Virus record (IMG/VR): IMGVR_UViG_3300042307_002096
Coordinates: 1 to 64,000 of that record
Strand: one strand, 5' to 3'
DNA: 64,000 nt
Origin: a virus
Part shown: piece after piece, positions 7,120 to 15,699 of the stretch
How positions within the stretch are numbered: the first letter of the stretch is position 1
Layout of the letters: each line of letters begins with the position of its first letter
Translations under genes and position numbers: made by a program
Notes under the pieces: generated by a model
What the model was told of the DNA's origin: nothing
Seen by the model: only the letters and a program-made list of their open reading frames with translations
The model's database searches: none

Positions 7120-7779
7120 ATGAAATCCAAAGACCAAATTCTTCTAGAACAAGCATATTTGAAAGTGCTTATTAAAGAAGAATCTATTCTTGTTCCAAGA
7201 AGGTCTAGAGAAGAGCGAGAAAAGAACTATAAAATAGCCATTTTAAGAAAGATTCAAGAATATATTAAAAACGGCTCTACAGGAGATTTAAATTTATACA
7301 ATACTCCAATTGCTTCTCTTCCAAATAATTTAAAAGTTAGTGGAAGTTTAAATTTAAACAATACTCCAATCACCTCTCTTCCAAACAATTTAAAAGTTGG
7401 TGGAGATTTAAATTTAGCCAATACTCCAATTACCTCTCTTCCGAATGGTTTAGAAGTTGGTGGAAGTTTATATTTAATAAAAACTCCAATTGCTTCTCTT
7501 CCAAACAATTTAAAAGTTAGTGGAGATTTAGATTTAAGTAATACTAAAATTACTTCTCTTCCAAATAATTTAAAAGTTGGTGGATATTTAGATTTAAACA
7601 ATACTCCAATCACTTCTCTTCCGACTGGTTTAGAAGTTGATAGCCATTTAATTTTAAACAATACTCCAATCACTTCTCTTCCAAACAATTTAAAAGTTGG
7701 TGGAAGTTTGGATTTAATTAATACTAAAATTACTTCTCTTCCAAATAATTTAAAAGTTAGTGGAGAGATTTATAGATAA
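7120..7779 (+). CDS. Leader-bearing leucine-rich-repeat protein
   Basis: A 219-residue protein with leader MKSKDQILLEQAYLKV, a basic linker, then about eight to nine 20-residue repeats of the form NTPITSLPNNLKVxGxLxL, a solenoid beta-helix/LRR type common in phage and bacterial surface proteins. The leader has LEQ|A in place of LEE|A. The repeat is also near-perfect at the DNA level. The TAAATAAACTT box sits at -11. If packaged and injected, the solenoid could bind a host protein; this is inference. Confidence 0.8.
   Translation: MKSKDQILLEQAYLKVLIKEESILVPRRSREEREKNYKIAILRKIQEYIKNGSTGDLNLYNTPIASLPNNLKVSGSLNLNNTPITSLPNNLKVGGDLNLANTPITSLPNGLEVGGSLYLIKTPIASLPNNLKVSGDLDLSNTKITSLPNNLKVGGYLDLNNTPITSLPTGLEVDSHLILNNTPITSLPNNLKVGGSLDLINTKITSLPNNLKVSGEIYR
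7270..7770 (+). repeat. 60-bp tandem coding repeat
   Basis: The LRR gene consists here of consecutive 60-bp units, each containing CTTCCAAATAATTTAAAAGT or a close variant. Identity between units is high, so copy-number change by slippage or recombination is expected. It is coding, not a CRISPR. Confidence 0.85.
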
Positions 7780-7788
7780 ATATTTAGA

Positions 7789-8565
7789 ATGAAATCCAAA
7801 GACCAAACACTATTAGAAGAAGCTTATAACTACGTAATAGAAAAGATATCTACAGCAAAATCTCTTTTACAACAAGGAAAATTAAGTCAAGAAGACTTCG
7901 AAAATATAGTAAACTCCGACTTAACTAAACAAAAAAAATACGTTGGTTGGATGGCCAGTCAATGGGTTGCTGGTAATATTTCTGATATAGATGTTTTAAG
8001 AAATACTATAGAAGAATATGATTCTTTTGTTAACAGAAATAAAGTCAAAAACAAAGACATATATCAATATAAATCATTTAATGAATTAAAAAAAGAGATT
8101 GATCGTCTTAACGAAACTGGTGAAAACATTTCCGTAAAAGATTTAGAAAGCGATTATGATATTGTTAGAGATGATGACTCCCTTTTAATTGCTTCGCCAC
8201 ACACACACGAAGCATCTAGAAAGTTAGGTCTATCTCAATTTGCATATAGAAGCTGTGAAGGAGGAGGGAAAGATTCTGCTTGGTGCACAACATACAAAGC
8301 CCCCAACCACTTTAATGATTACTATTACACGCATAACGTAACGTTTTATTATATAAAGGTTAAGTCTTCAGAAATTTTAAAAAAATTACAACAATCTGGT
8401 TTTGGACCGGAATTTAGCGTTGCTGCTATTGCAGTTTTAGACCAAGAAACGTCTAAAAAAGCTTCTAAAAGGGGATATAAAAACATGGATGGTTATGATG
8501 GCCAAGACAAACAATTTAAAGGGGAAAAACTAAAAAAATACTTGGATATAATCGGAATTAGCTAA
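7789..8565 (+). CDS. Leader-bearing protein with WCT-motif domain
   Basis: A 258-residue protein opening MKSKDQTLLEEAYNYV, with a helical region (residues 15-110) and a C-terminal domain holding SAWCTTY, YYYTHNVTFYYI and a Lys-rich end. A similar WCTA/WCT segment followed by an aromatic YY...LYYI strand occurs in uncharacterised proteins of many large phages (recalled, not searched). The leader makes it a candidate packaged protein. It starts 9 nt after the LRR gene. Confidence 0.7.
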   Translation: MKSKDQTLLEEAYNYVIEKISTAKSLLQQGKLSQEDFENIVNSDLTKQKKYVGWMASQWVAGNISDIDVLRNTIEEYDSFVNRNKVKNKDIYQYKSFNELKKEIDRLNETGENISVKDLESDYDIVRDDDSLLIASPHTHEASRKLGLSQFAYRSCEGGGKDSAWCTTYKAPNHFNDYYYTHNVTFYYIKVKSSEILKKLQQSGFGPEFSVAAIAVLDQETSKKASKRGYKNMDGYDGQDKQFKGEKLKKYLDIIGIS

Positions 8566-8593
8566 AAGCAATTGAACATAAATTAATATTGTC

Positions 8594-8956
8594 ATGAAGT
8601 CAAAAGATCAAATTTTACTCGAAGAAGCATATAATCAAATTACTCAAAATACAATTAACCAAAATTCTTTTTTAACTGAATCTGCTATAGACAGCGAAAT
8701 TAAAGATTGCGAAGATGTTATTAAAAAGCTTGCTAGTGGAAAATTCAAAAACGAATCAGACGAGGTAATTGAACACATTAAGAAGTGCAAACATGTTTTT
8801 TCTATTACTCAAGACAGCAACGGACAATATACTATTATCATTAAAGACTCCGCTCTCCGTAATGTCGAAAAAGCCTATCCAGAACTAGTGGGCAAATTTA
8901 AATCTGCAGCTGATTGCAAAAAAGACGTAGCAAAATGCAGAAAAGATAAGCTTTAA
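8594..8956 (+). CDS. Leader-bearing protein 10
   Basis: A 120-residue, Lys/Glu-rich helical protein with leader MKSKDQILLEEAYNQI. Four cysteines lie in CEDVI, CKHVF and CKKDVAKC contexts. No domain is recognised. It is the last gene of the leader family and faces a convergent gene across about 46 nt. Confidence 0.7.
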   Translation: MKSKDQILLEEAYNQITQNTINQNSFLTESAIDSEIKDCEDVIKKLASGKFKNESDEVIEHIKKCKHVFSITQDSNGQYTIIIKDSALRNVEKAYPELVGKFKSAADCKKDVAKCRKDKL

Positions 8957-9002
8957 GCAAAAAAGCTAAGCTTTACTTAATTGAGCTTATAAAAATTAAA
9001 TT

Positions 9003-9533
9003 TTAATACCAATCCGGCTTTGAGCAATTTGTCCAAGTTGCAAACGGTTTGTCTAGCTTAATATACCATTGATATTGTTCTGTAATTGGAATGTTGTTGA
9101 AACCTGCTACTCGTGACCTACAATTCATATCATTGTTAATTGCAATTGCAAACGGAGTTAAATTTGTTTGTTTGCAGTAAAGAGTCTTATCGATATTGTC
9201 TCGGCACCATTCGATGAACGTTTTTGTAAAATGTGGAGCTGATTTTGGCCAACGTCTATCCCTTTCATTAAACATTTCTAAAGCATGTTCAACAAGCCAT
9301 TTAAAATTTTGCTTCGATTCTCGAACCCATACAGCGCAAGGGTGATTAAAATATCCCTTACCTGCTTTGCGAGGAGTACCTTTTTTTGTAAGAGGAGCAC
9401 TTAAAAGAGTTTCATTATCAAAACAATGTTGGAGAAGTATTGCTGACTCTATTTGCATCTTAGAACGGCAATGTTGATCGCAAAGTTCACGAGCTGCTAT
9501 AACCGGGTTTATATTTGTTACGAATATGTTCAC
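9003..9533 (-). CDS. Conserved phage protein of unknown function
   Basis: A 176-residue protein opening MNIFVTNINPVIAARELCDQ, followed by a CRSKMQIESAILLQ helix. This N-P...A...CD.H..KM..ESA.LL pattern is familiar from uncharacterised proteins of T4-like marine phages, sometimes linked to the pyrimidine-dimer glycosylase fold. I did not see DenV active-site features and do not assign that activity. It is separated from the next gene by a promoter region. Confidence 0.6.
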   Translation of the reverse strand: MNIFVTNINPVIAARELCDQHCRSKMQIESAILLQHCFDNETLLSAPLTKKGTPRKAGKGYFNHPCAVWVRESKQNFKWLVEHALEMFNERDRRWPKSAPHFTKTFIEWCRDNIDKTLYCKQTNLTPFAIAINNDMNCRSRVAGFNNIPITEQYQWYIKLDKPFATWTNCSKPDWY

Positions 9534-9583
9534 TAGACAATTCTAGTAGCATGCGTTGATTAAGTCAACTATTTTTTAATAAA

Positions 9584-9612
9584 TTGACATTGTTAATATT
9601 TAGTCGATTATA
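9584..9612 (+). promoter_or_regulatory. Sigma70-like promoter
   Basis: TTGACA (9584-9589) with ATTATA/TTATAT at 17-18 nt. It lacks the TGTCC element, having TTGTT there. It lies before the nucleotidase gene at 9627. Confidence 0.5.
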
Positions 9613-9626
9613 TGCTAATTACAAAC

Positions 9627-10238
9627 ATGAAAGTATTTTTGGACATGGACGGAGTGCTGGCTAATCTTTTTGACAGAGTTGCACAAGAAATTCATCATAA
9701 ACCATATAAAAATATTACTGCAGAAGAAAAAGCAGAAGCTAAAAAAATTTGGTCAAATAAAAAAGATGCAGCTAAATTTTTTAATCATCTTGGAGGAGTA
9801 GAGCATTTTTTTGCAACTCTTCCTACCTTTGGAGATAGAACTCAAGCGGTAGTCGATACAGCAATAAAGGTTGCTGGAGAATATAGGATTTGTTCACATC
9901 CAGCATCCATAGATAGAGAAGCTTCGAAAAAAGGAAAAATTACATGGATTAATAAGCATTTGAGCCCTCAGCCAATTGAGATGTTTTTTCCTCAAAATAA
10001 AGCAGATTATGCCATTGATAGAGACGGTACTCCCAACATATTAATAGATGATTTTCCTCCATATATTAATGCTTGGAGAAATGCTGGTGGGACTGCAATC
10101 GAGATGCGCACAGATAACTTCAATAATGCTCAGGAAGTTAAACTATTTTTAGAAAAAGAATTAACAAACGCAATTAAAACTCCCACCAAAGAATCATTTG
10201 ATGTAGTTATTCAACGACTACAAGAGCAATTAAATTAG
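9627..10238 (+). CDS. 5'(3')-deoxyribonucleotidase-like HAD phosphatase
   Basis: The start at 9627 is used because the upstream ATG (9612) lies in the promoter -10. The 203-residue product begins MKVFLDMDGVLANLFD, with the DxDG HAD nucleophile motif, and has ILIDDFPPYINAWRNAGG near the end, matching the C-terminal acidic motif of the NT5C family. Such enzymes dephosphorylate nucleoside monophosphates and are frequent in large phages for nucleotide balance. Confidence 0.85.
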   Translation: MKVFLDMDGVLANLFDRVAQEIHHKPYKNITAEEKAEAKKIWSNKKDAAKFFNHLGGVEHFFATLPTFGDRTQAVVDTAIKVAGEYRICSHPASIDREASKKGKITWINKHLSPQPIEMFFPQNKADYAIDRDGTPNILIDDFPPYINAWRNAGGTAIEMRTDNFNNAQEVKLFLEKELTNAIKTPTKESFDVVIQRLQEQLN

Positions 10239-10244
10239 ATTTGA

Positions 10245-10457
10245 TTAACTATTAAAACGTTCTCTTAAACGATTTTGACGAGCAATTTTTTCTTTTTTGT
10301 GATTAGATTTGAGCTTGCGCTTCTTGCGTTGTTGTGGGGTTTCGTATGAACGGAGTCTACGGAGTTCGTCCATCATACCATCCGCATCAATTTTGCCCTT
10401 CAATCGTTTGAGTGCTCTATCAATTGGTTCGTCTTTTCTTAATTTAACTTCAAACAT
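10245..10457 (-). CDS. rpsU: Ribosomal protein bS21
   Basis: A 70-residue very basic protein with the bS21 pattern: an N-terminal strand, DEPIDRALKRLKGK, then LRRLRSYETPQQRKKRK and a Lys/Arg tail. Length is typical. bS21 sits at the mRNA exit side of the 30S subunit near the anti-Shine-Dalgarno and affects initiation; phage-encoded bS21 is known from several aquatic and large phages. It could replace host bS21 and favour phage mRNAs. It converges with the nucleotidase gene, and a TAAATAAA box lies 15 nt upstream. Confidence 0.93.
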   Translation of the reverse strand: MFEVKLRKDEPIDRALKRLKGKIDADGMMDELRRLRSYETPQQRKKRKLKSNHKKEKIARQNRLRERFNS

Positions 10458-10519
10458 ATGAGCTTTTATTTATTTGTTTAAAAACAAAATTTCTCTAATA
10501 TTTTTTAAAACCGTTAGTC

Positions 10520-13009
10520 TCATTCCTTTGTTTTCTTTTTTATTTGAGTTTTCTTTGGTTTTACTTCTTTAAAGGTCAACACCTCGCCTTCCTTTTCTGC
10601 GTTTACTAAGCTTCCTGGCTTGAACGTGTCTTTAAGTATTTCTTCTGCCATGGGATCTTCGATATATTTTTCGACTGCACGTCTCATTGGTCGAGCTCCG
10701 TATGTAGGATCATATCCTTTTTCAATTAAAAGCTCTTTAGCTGAATTACTCAACACAAGTTCAATTCCTCGTTCTTTTAATCTGCTTGTAATTTTTTGAA
10801 TTTCTAAATCTACAATTTTAATAAGTTCTGGTTTATCCAGCGAACGGAACACAATCATGCTATCCAAACGATTGATCAATTCTGGTTTAAAATGCATTTT
10901 AGCTTCTGCTAGAATTTTTTCTTTCATTGATTCGTGGTCACTAGACGGTTCAGCTTTAACGCCAAAGCCGAGACTCGTTTGCTTTTTGGCCATGGTAGCT
11001 CCGACATTAGAAGTCATGATGATAATCGTATTGCGAAAATCTACTTTTCTTCCAAACGAGTCAGTTACCTTTCCCTCTTCCAATATCTGCAAAAGAAGAT
11101 GAAGTGCATCCGGATGTGCTTTTTCTACTTCATCAAATAAAACAACGGAGTACGGTTTACGTCGAATTGCTTCAGTAAGCTGTCCTCCTTCTTCATATCC
11201 AATGTATCCTGGAGGAGGTCCGATCAACCGAGATACTGAAAATTTTTCCATGTATTCGCTCATGTCGATTTGAACAATAGATTCTTTTGTTCCAAATATA
11301 AGTTCTGCAAGAGATTGAGTAAGATGTGTTTTTCCTACACCAGTTGGACCTAAAAACAAAAATGAACCAATAGGACGTCTGGGGTCTTTGAGGTCTGCGC
11401 GCGCTCGGCGCATCGCTTTACTGATAGAAGCAACTGCCTCGTCTTGGCCAATAACCTTCTCCTCTAAATCTTTTTCCATCGTCAACAGTTTTGCTGCTTC
11501 CTTTTGTTCAATTTTAGTCAAAGGGATTCCTGTCCATTTAGCAAGAACTTGCATAATTTGATCTTCTCCTACTACGACTTCTTTTTCATGTTTGTCTTTG
11601 TTCCACTGCTCAATTGCGTCTTTTAGTAAATTTTGAACATTTCGTTCTTGGTCTCTAATGTCAGCTGCTTCTTCAAATTTTTGAGAAGAAATTGCATTAA
11701 GCTTTTGTTTGTTTAACTCTGAAATAGAATTTTCAAACGCACTAAAGTTCGGAGAAGGTACGCGAGCATCTATTCGTGCTCGGGAACCAGCTTCATCCAT
11801 AAGATCGATTGCTTTATCGGGAAGAAATCTATTAGAAAGATATCGCTCTGACAGTTTCGCAGCAGCCTCTAAAGAGCTGTCAAGAAATTTGGCTTTATGG
11901 TGTTGTTCATACTTTGGTCTAATTCCTTGTAGGATCTTTATTGTTTGTTCAATCGAAGGAGCATCTACTTTAATTTGCTGAAATCTTCTTTCTAAAGCAG
12001 CATCCTTTTCAATGTATTTTCTGTATTCGTTGAGAGTAGTTGCCCCGAGTAGTTGCAATTCGCCTCTGCTTAATGCTGGCTTAAAAATGTTTGATGCATC
12101 CATCGAGCCAGAAGCAGCCCCTGCTCCGACCATAGTGTGAATCTCATCTATAAACAAAATAACATTTCCTTCTGTCTTGACCTCGGTCATTATTGATTTA
12201 ATGCGTTCTTCGAATTGTCCTCTGTACATGGTTCCAGCAACAATCAATGCTAAATCCAATGCAATAACACGTTTATTTAAAAGAAGGTCAGGTACATTTT
12301 TTGAGGCAATTGATTGAGCTAATCCTTCAGCAATAGCCGTTTTACCTACACCAGCTTCTCCTATTAATATTGGATTATTTTTAGTACGACGACAGAGAAT
12401 TTGAATTGCTCTCTCAATTTCTTCTTCTCTTCCAATCACAGGATCCAATTCATTTTTTTCTGCTAGCTCAGTCAAGTCTTTTCCGTAAGTTGCAAGAGAA
12501 GAGCTTTTCTTTTTGGATTTTTCTTTTTGCGGTTTTTCCTCACCAGCTGGAACAAGCTCATTGGGTTTATAATTGGGATCGAGTTTGTTTAAAATTTCTT
12601 CTTTTACGGAATCGTAATCCAATCCGAGTTTGTTTAAAGTAATCGCTGCAGTTCCGTTTCCTTCGACAATGATACCAAGAAGAATATGCTCAGTGCCAAC
12701 ATACGTATGACTCATTTTTTTTGACTCTTTATCTGCTAAAGCAAGAACTTTTTTTACTCTTGGAGTCATCTGGATATTGTTTTGTTGAGTAATTTTGTCG
12801 TCATTTGGTTCGAGCTCCTCAATCAATTCGTAAATATCCTCAAGCTCTATGTCAAAATTTTTTAAAACACTAGCAGCAAGTCCTTGACCAATTTTTATTA
12901 AACCAACCAAAAGATGTTCCGTGCCTATGTAATTATGTTTAAGACTTTCAGCTTCTTTTCTGGCTAATGCTAGCGCTTGCTGAGCTCGAGGCGTAAAATT
13001 GTTTGACAT
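10520..13009 (-). CDS. clpC: ClpC-type AAA+ unfoldase
   Basis: An 829-residue protein, full length for the family. It has two Clp_N repeats (about residues 1-145), first AAA domain with Walker A GEAGVGKT (217-224) and [10 protein letters not shown], and a short middle domain with a UVR-like motif ([11 protein letters not shown], about 440), marking ClpC rather than ClpB. The second AAA domain has GPTGVGKT and [18 protein letters not shown] near residue 680 matches the loop that docks ClpP. It probably feeds host ClpP. No clpP is seen here. It may act on LAA-tagged chains made with the tmRNA at 17288, which is inference. Confidence 0.94.
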   Translation of the reverse strand: MSNNFTPRAQQALALARKEAESLKHNYIGTEHLLVGLIKIGQGLAASVLKNFDIELEDIYELIEELEPNDDKITQQNNIQMTPRVKKVLALADKESKKMSHTYVGTEHILLGIIVEGNGTAAITLNKLGLDYDSVKEEILNKLDPNYKPNELVPAGEEKPQKEKSKKKSSSLATYGKDLTELAEKNELDPVIGREEEIERAIQILCRRTKNNPILIGEAGVGKTAIAEGLAQSIASKNVPDLLLNKRVIALDLALIVAGTMYRGQFEERIKSIMTEVKTEGNVILFIDEIHTMVGAGAASGSMDASNIFKPALSRGELQLLGATTLNEYRKYIEKDAALERRFQQIKVDAPSIEQTIKILQGIRPKYEQHHKAKFLDSSLEAAAKLSERYLSNRFLPDKAIDLMDEAGSRARIDARVPSPNFSAFENSISELNKQKLNAISSQKFEEAADIRDQERNVQNLLKDAIEQWNKDKHEKEVVVGEDQIMQVLAKWTGIPLTKIEQKEAAKLLTMEKDLEEKVIGQDEAVASISKAMRRARADLKDPRRPIGSFLFLGPTGVGKTHLTQSLAELIFGTKESIVQIDMSEYMEKFSVSRLIGPPPGYIGYEEGGQLTEAIRRKPYSVVLFDEVEKAHPDALHLLLQILEEGKVTDSFGRKVDFRNTIIIMTSNVGATMAKKQTSLGFGVKAEPSSDHESMKEKILAEAKMHFKPELINRLDSMIVFRSLDKPELIKIVDLEIQKITSRLKERGIELVLSNSAKELLIEKGYDPTYGARPMRRAVEKYIEDPMAEEILKDTFKPGSLVNAEKEGEVLTFKEVKPKKTQIKKKTKE

Positions 13010-13154
13010 CTAGAAAAATTTATATGATTTAAATATTTTTTCAAGGATCAAATTAGTTTTCCTTGTCTTTCAATGACTTCTCTGCGTTTAAAAAATTGCT
13101 CATGAACTTATTTAATAAACTAATAAATAACCGCAATAATTTAATAAGCTTATT

Positions 13155-13231
13155 GGAGCTGTAGCTCAATTGGTTAGAGCGTCGCCCTGTCACGGCGAAG
13201 GTTGCGGGTTCGAACCCCGTCAGCTCCGCCA
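13155..13231 (+). tRNA. tRNA-Asp (GTC)
   Basis: Full cloverleaf with acceptor GGAGCTG/CAGCTCC, anticodon loop CTGTCAC, T-loop TTCGAAC and encoded CCA. First of the tRNA cluster. Confidence 0.95.
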
Positions 13232-13271
13232 GTTCCATTAAATAATATTAAGTATATGCGAATAAATTTAC

Positions 13272-13358
13272 GGAGGAGTGTCTGAGCGGCTTAAAGAGTC
13301 AGTCTTGAAAACTGAAGAGGTATAAAAGCCTCCGTGGGTTCGAATCCCACCTCCTCTT
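13272..13358 (+). tRNA. tRNA-Ser (TGA)
   Basis: A type II tRNA with anticodon stem TCAGT/ACTGA, loop CTTGAAA (anticodon TGA), long variable arm and T-arm GTGGG-TTCGAAT-CCCAC. The acceptor closes with a G-T first pair, and no CCA is encoded. The exact 3' end is uncertain by 1 nt. Confidence 0.9.
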
Positions 13359-13409
13359 GATCTTCCACGTGGAATAAACAACCTGTGCCTTTTGTTTGCG
13401 GTCATATTG

Positions 13410-13589
13410 ATGGCAATCCAACAAACAACAATTATAGCAACTTTTGAATTGTTTGTTGCAATTGTGATGCTCAGCTACCAACATATAAGTCCAAAAATTG
13501 TGGTAAAGGTAGACAATACGACAGAGAAAGATATGATATTTTCAATAAATAAACATATCATTGCAAACGAGACGGGGGTGTGGTGCTAA
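13410..13589 (+). CDS. Possible 59-residue membrane peptide
   Basis: ATG at 13410 opens a frame with an N-terminal hydrophobic segment (IIATFELFVAIVML) that ends inside the first 16 nt of tRNA-Ala. The segment fills the otherwise empty 210 nt between two tRNAs. No clear ribosome binding site, and the overlap with a tRNA weakens the call. Confidence 0.3.
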   Translation: MAIQQTTIIATFELFVAIVMLSYQHISPKIVVKVDNTTEKDMIFSINKHIIANETGVWC

Positions 13590-13645
13590 TGGTAACACAT
13601 GGCCTTTGCAAGGCTGAGTTAAGAGTTCGATTCTCTTCACCTCCA
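13574..13645 (+). tRNA. tRNA-Ala (TGC)
   Basis: Acceptor GGGGGTG/CACCTCC, anticodon loop TTTGCAA (TGC), T-loop TTCGATT. CCA is not encoded. The anticodon stem has two G-T pairs. A Cys reading (GCA) was considered, but the stem would not pair in that register. Confidence 0.88.
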
Positions 13646-13699
13646 CATTTTAACAGGGTTTAACAAGATTTACAGCAAGGTTTTTTGATAAGTAATATC

Positions 13700-14041
13700 A
13701 TGAACTTCAACTCTGCAACTTATAATGCAATTATTACTTTTAATACTGCATCGAAAGCTGGCAAAGGATTTGGCTTGTTTAATCAATGGGTTAAAAAAGC
13801 TTTGTATGGAACTTTGTTAAAAAAGGAAGGAGAGAACGGAGAGTATTCTATATACGGGCTAAATTATCAAGATGGTAAAGATTATGTTACATTTAATATA
13901 GAATCTGCTTCTTCAGAAAATATTTACTGGCAGCTAAACAATATTAAAAATTTTGTGAAAACTCTTTCAGGAGCATTAGAATTTCATGCTGATGTGCTCA
14001 TTAAATCCAAAAAAGTCTTTTGGTCTGCAGGAGAAGAATAA
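13700..14041 (+). CDS. Hypothetical protein
   Basis: ATG at 13700 (MNFNSATYNAIITFNTASK) is preferred to an upstream TTG. The 113-residue product is alpha/beta with no recognised domain. It sits directly after tRNA-Ala and before the LysM gene. Confidence 0.55.
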   Translation: MNFNSATYNAIITFNTASKAGKGFGLFNQWVKKALYGTLLKKEGENGEYSIYGLNYQDGKDYVTFNIESASSENIYWQLNNIKNFVKTLSGALEFHADVLIKSKKVFWSAGEE

Positions 14042-14082
14042 TTTGTGTTGACTTATATTTTATATAAATTAACATCAACGGT

Positions 14083-14622
14083 GTGAATCAAGAACCATTA
14101 TATCATATCGATACAACTCCCGAAGAAGACAAGTTGTTTCAAGACATGCCGACAACCAAGTCTGACGCTCCTAAAAAAGGTGCATTTGCAAAAATATTTT
14201 GCATTGTTCTTAGCTTGCATGTTGCAGTAGCTGGCATCATAGGAATGAGCGCAACTAGCGCTAGCGCAAATGCAGCTTCAGAAAAATCTCAAAATTTGTC
14301 TTCTGTCACAGAGACGTTTGAGTCAACCAACTCAACTACATCAAAAATTGCTACTGTAGAGCCAACACCAAAACCAACGCCATTAAACACTCCTGCGCCT
14401 TTAAAAAAAGAACAGGCTACTACGAGCGCAAAAAAGTTACCAACAGCAACTCCACCAAAGTCAACTAACCTATTGTATACAAAAGAATATGTGGTCAAGC
14501 AAGGAGACACCATTTACAGCATTTCTAAAAAATACAAACTTAGTGTGGACCGATTAATCAAAATAAATAACATCAAAGATGTCAATAAAATACAAATTGG
14601 ACAAACTTTGAAGTTTATGTAA
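14083..14622 (+). CDS. Membrane-anchored LysM protein
   Basis: GTG start. The 179-residue product has an acidic cytoplasmic start, a membrane segment (about residues 48-66, IFCIVLSLHVAVAGIIG), and a long Ser/Thr/Pro/Ala-rich linker. A C-terminal LysM domain follows (YVVKQGDTIYSISKKYKL...LIKINNI...IQIGQTLKF, about 130-179). LysM binds peptidoglycan, so the protein likely spans the periplasm from the inner membrane to the wall. The next gene shares its TM pattern. Confidence 0.85.
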   Translation: MNQEPLYHIDTTPEEDKLFQDMPTTKSDAPKKGAFAKIFCIVLSLHVAVAGIIGMSATSASANAASEKSQNLSSVTETFESTNSTTSKIATVEPTPKPTPLNTPAPLKKEQATTSAKKLPTATPPKSTNLLYTKEYVVKQGDTIYSISKKYKLSVDRLIKINNIKDVNKIQIGQTLKFM

Positions 14623-14631
14623 TTTGAAGCA

Positions 14632-15438
14632 ATGATCTTTAAAAATTTCTTGTCCACACTGACAAAGCACAAAATATTTAACGACAAGGGACTAACGTTT
14701 AAAGGAGCTCTTACTGCTGTAATTATGTTGCATCTAGTTGGTGCGGGATTTATTTATGGATATGTAAAGTACCAATCTTATAGATATCAAATCGTAAAAC
14801 AAAAATACAACGAACGACTACAACAAGTAGATCCTAATAAAATAGATTGGAATAACGATAAGTTAAAATTAAAAATAGTGGCTGTGCCTAGCCCAAAGCC
14901 AGCTATTAAAAAAACTAATGACACTAAATTTAACTATGCTTTACCTATTAAAGCACTATCAGATGCTACATTGAATTTTTTTATTACAGTACAATCGACA
15001 TTTAATGCAACTGTTGCTTTTGTTAATAAAGAAATCAATGACTTAACAATAAAACAACAAAGGCCGCAAACAACAATTCCGACAAAGAAACAACAAAAAG
15101 AGACGCCGTGGAAATTAGCAGCAGATAATCGTCAAACAAAACATACACAAGTAAAAAAAGTTGAACTTTCTGAAGCAGAAAAGCGATTAGCCAAGGTGCT
15201 GGAGCACGACAAGAAAAAAGCTAAAACTGAAACTATTACTATTACAGTACCACCTTCTGTATCTAGATCTATTCCGCCTATAAAAATAAAAAACCCAGTG
15301 AATACAAGACCTTTAAACAATGACTGTTTGACAGAAAAACAAATAATAAACTCAAACGAAATTAGCAGTCCTTTGAGGTATACCAGCGAAATTAATCAGC
15401 AAACAAGCGAGATAATACATACTTTTTACTCTTATTAA
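14632..15438 (+). CDS. Membrane-anchored protein with periplasmic domain
   Basis: A 268-residue protein with an N-terminal anchor (about residues 25-46, ALTAVIMLHLVGAGFIYGYV), then a long basic, Lys/Thr/Gln/Pro-rich region without a recognised domain. The membrane segment resembles that of the LysM protein upstream (HxxVAGxIxG pattern), so the two may be paralogous or act together. It starts 9 nt after that gene. Confidence 0.6.
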   Translation: MIFKNFLSTLTKHKIFNDKGLTFKGALTAVIMLHLVGAGFIYGYVKYQSYRYQIVKQKYNERLQQVDPNKIDWNNDKLKLKIVAVPSPKPAIKKTNDTKFNYALPIKALSDATLNFFITVQSTFNATVAFVNKEINDLTIKQQRPQTTIPTKKQQKETPWKLAADNRQTKHTQVKKVELSEAEKRLAKVLEHDKKKAKTETITITVPPSVSRSIPPIKIKNPVNTRPLNNDCLTEKQIINSNEISSPLRYTSEINQQTSEIIHTFYSY

Positions 15439-15441
15439 AAT

Positions 15442-15699
15442 ATGAAAAATAATACACATCAACATAACTTCTTTAAATCGCAAATTACAGCAACCTTGGT
15501 TTCTATTTGGGCATTATTGCTACTAGTGGTAGCAATACTTTGGCCTCTTGGAGTAATTTGGGCAATGAATACACTTTTTGGTCTCGGTATTGCATACACA
15601 TTTTGGAATTGGCTAGCGGCTACGGTTTTGATTTTTACCATTCAAGGAGCTCTACGTATTTCTAAAAAAACAATTGATACTAGCAATTATGGAAAATAA
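15442..15699 (+). CDS. Two-span membrane protein
   Basis: An 85-residue protein with two hydrophobic segments, about 17-41 (LVSIWALLLLVVAILWPLG) and 45-70 (FGLGIAYTFWNWLAATVLIF). It overlaps the phosphoribosyltransferase gene by 11 nt. Size and topology are compatible with a holin or membrane accessory factor, without positive evidence. Confidence 0.6.
   Translation: MKNNTHQHNFFKSQITATLVSIWALLLLVVAILWPLGVIWAMNTLFGLGIAYTFWNWLAATVLIFTIQGALRISKKTIDTSNYGK

Noticed and set aside
7254-7688. A 144-codon minus-strand ORF with repeats
   Set aside because: It is the antisense shadow of the LRR repeats; the plus-strand frame has the shared leader, late box and LRR consensus.
7270-7770. CRISPR-like regular repeats
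   Set aside because: The 60-bp units are contiguous, lack spacers and keep one reading frame of LRR protein.
8964-8976. AAAGC-TAA-GCTTT hairpin as bidirectional terminator
   Set aside because: The stem is only 5 bp with a 3-nt loop in A/T-rich sequence; too weak to claim.
9003-9533. Pyrimidine-dimer glycosylase assignment
   Set aside because: Only a general N-terminal resemblance is seen; no active-site residues could be matched.
13053-13484. Minus-strand ORFs with GFEPATF and WDSNPRR segments
   Set aside because: They are translations of the antisense of tRNA T-arms, a well-known artefact.
14048-14066. TTGACT plus TATATA as a promoter for the LysM gene
   Set aside because: Spacing between the two elements is about 7 nt, incompatible with a sigma70 promoter.
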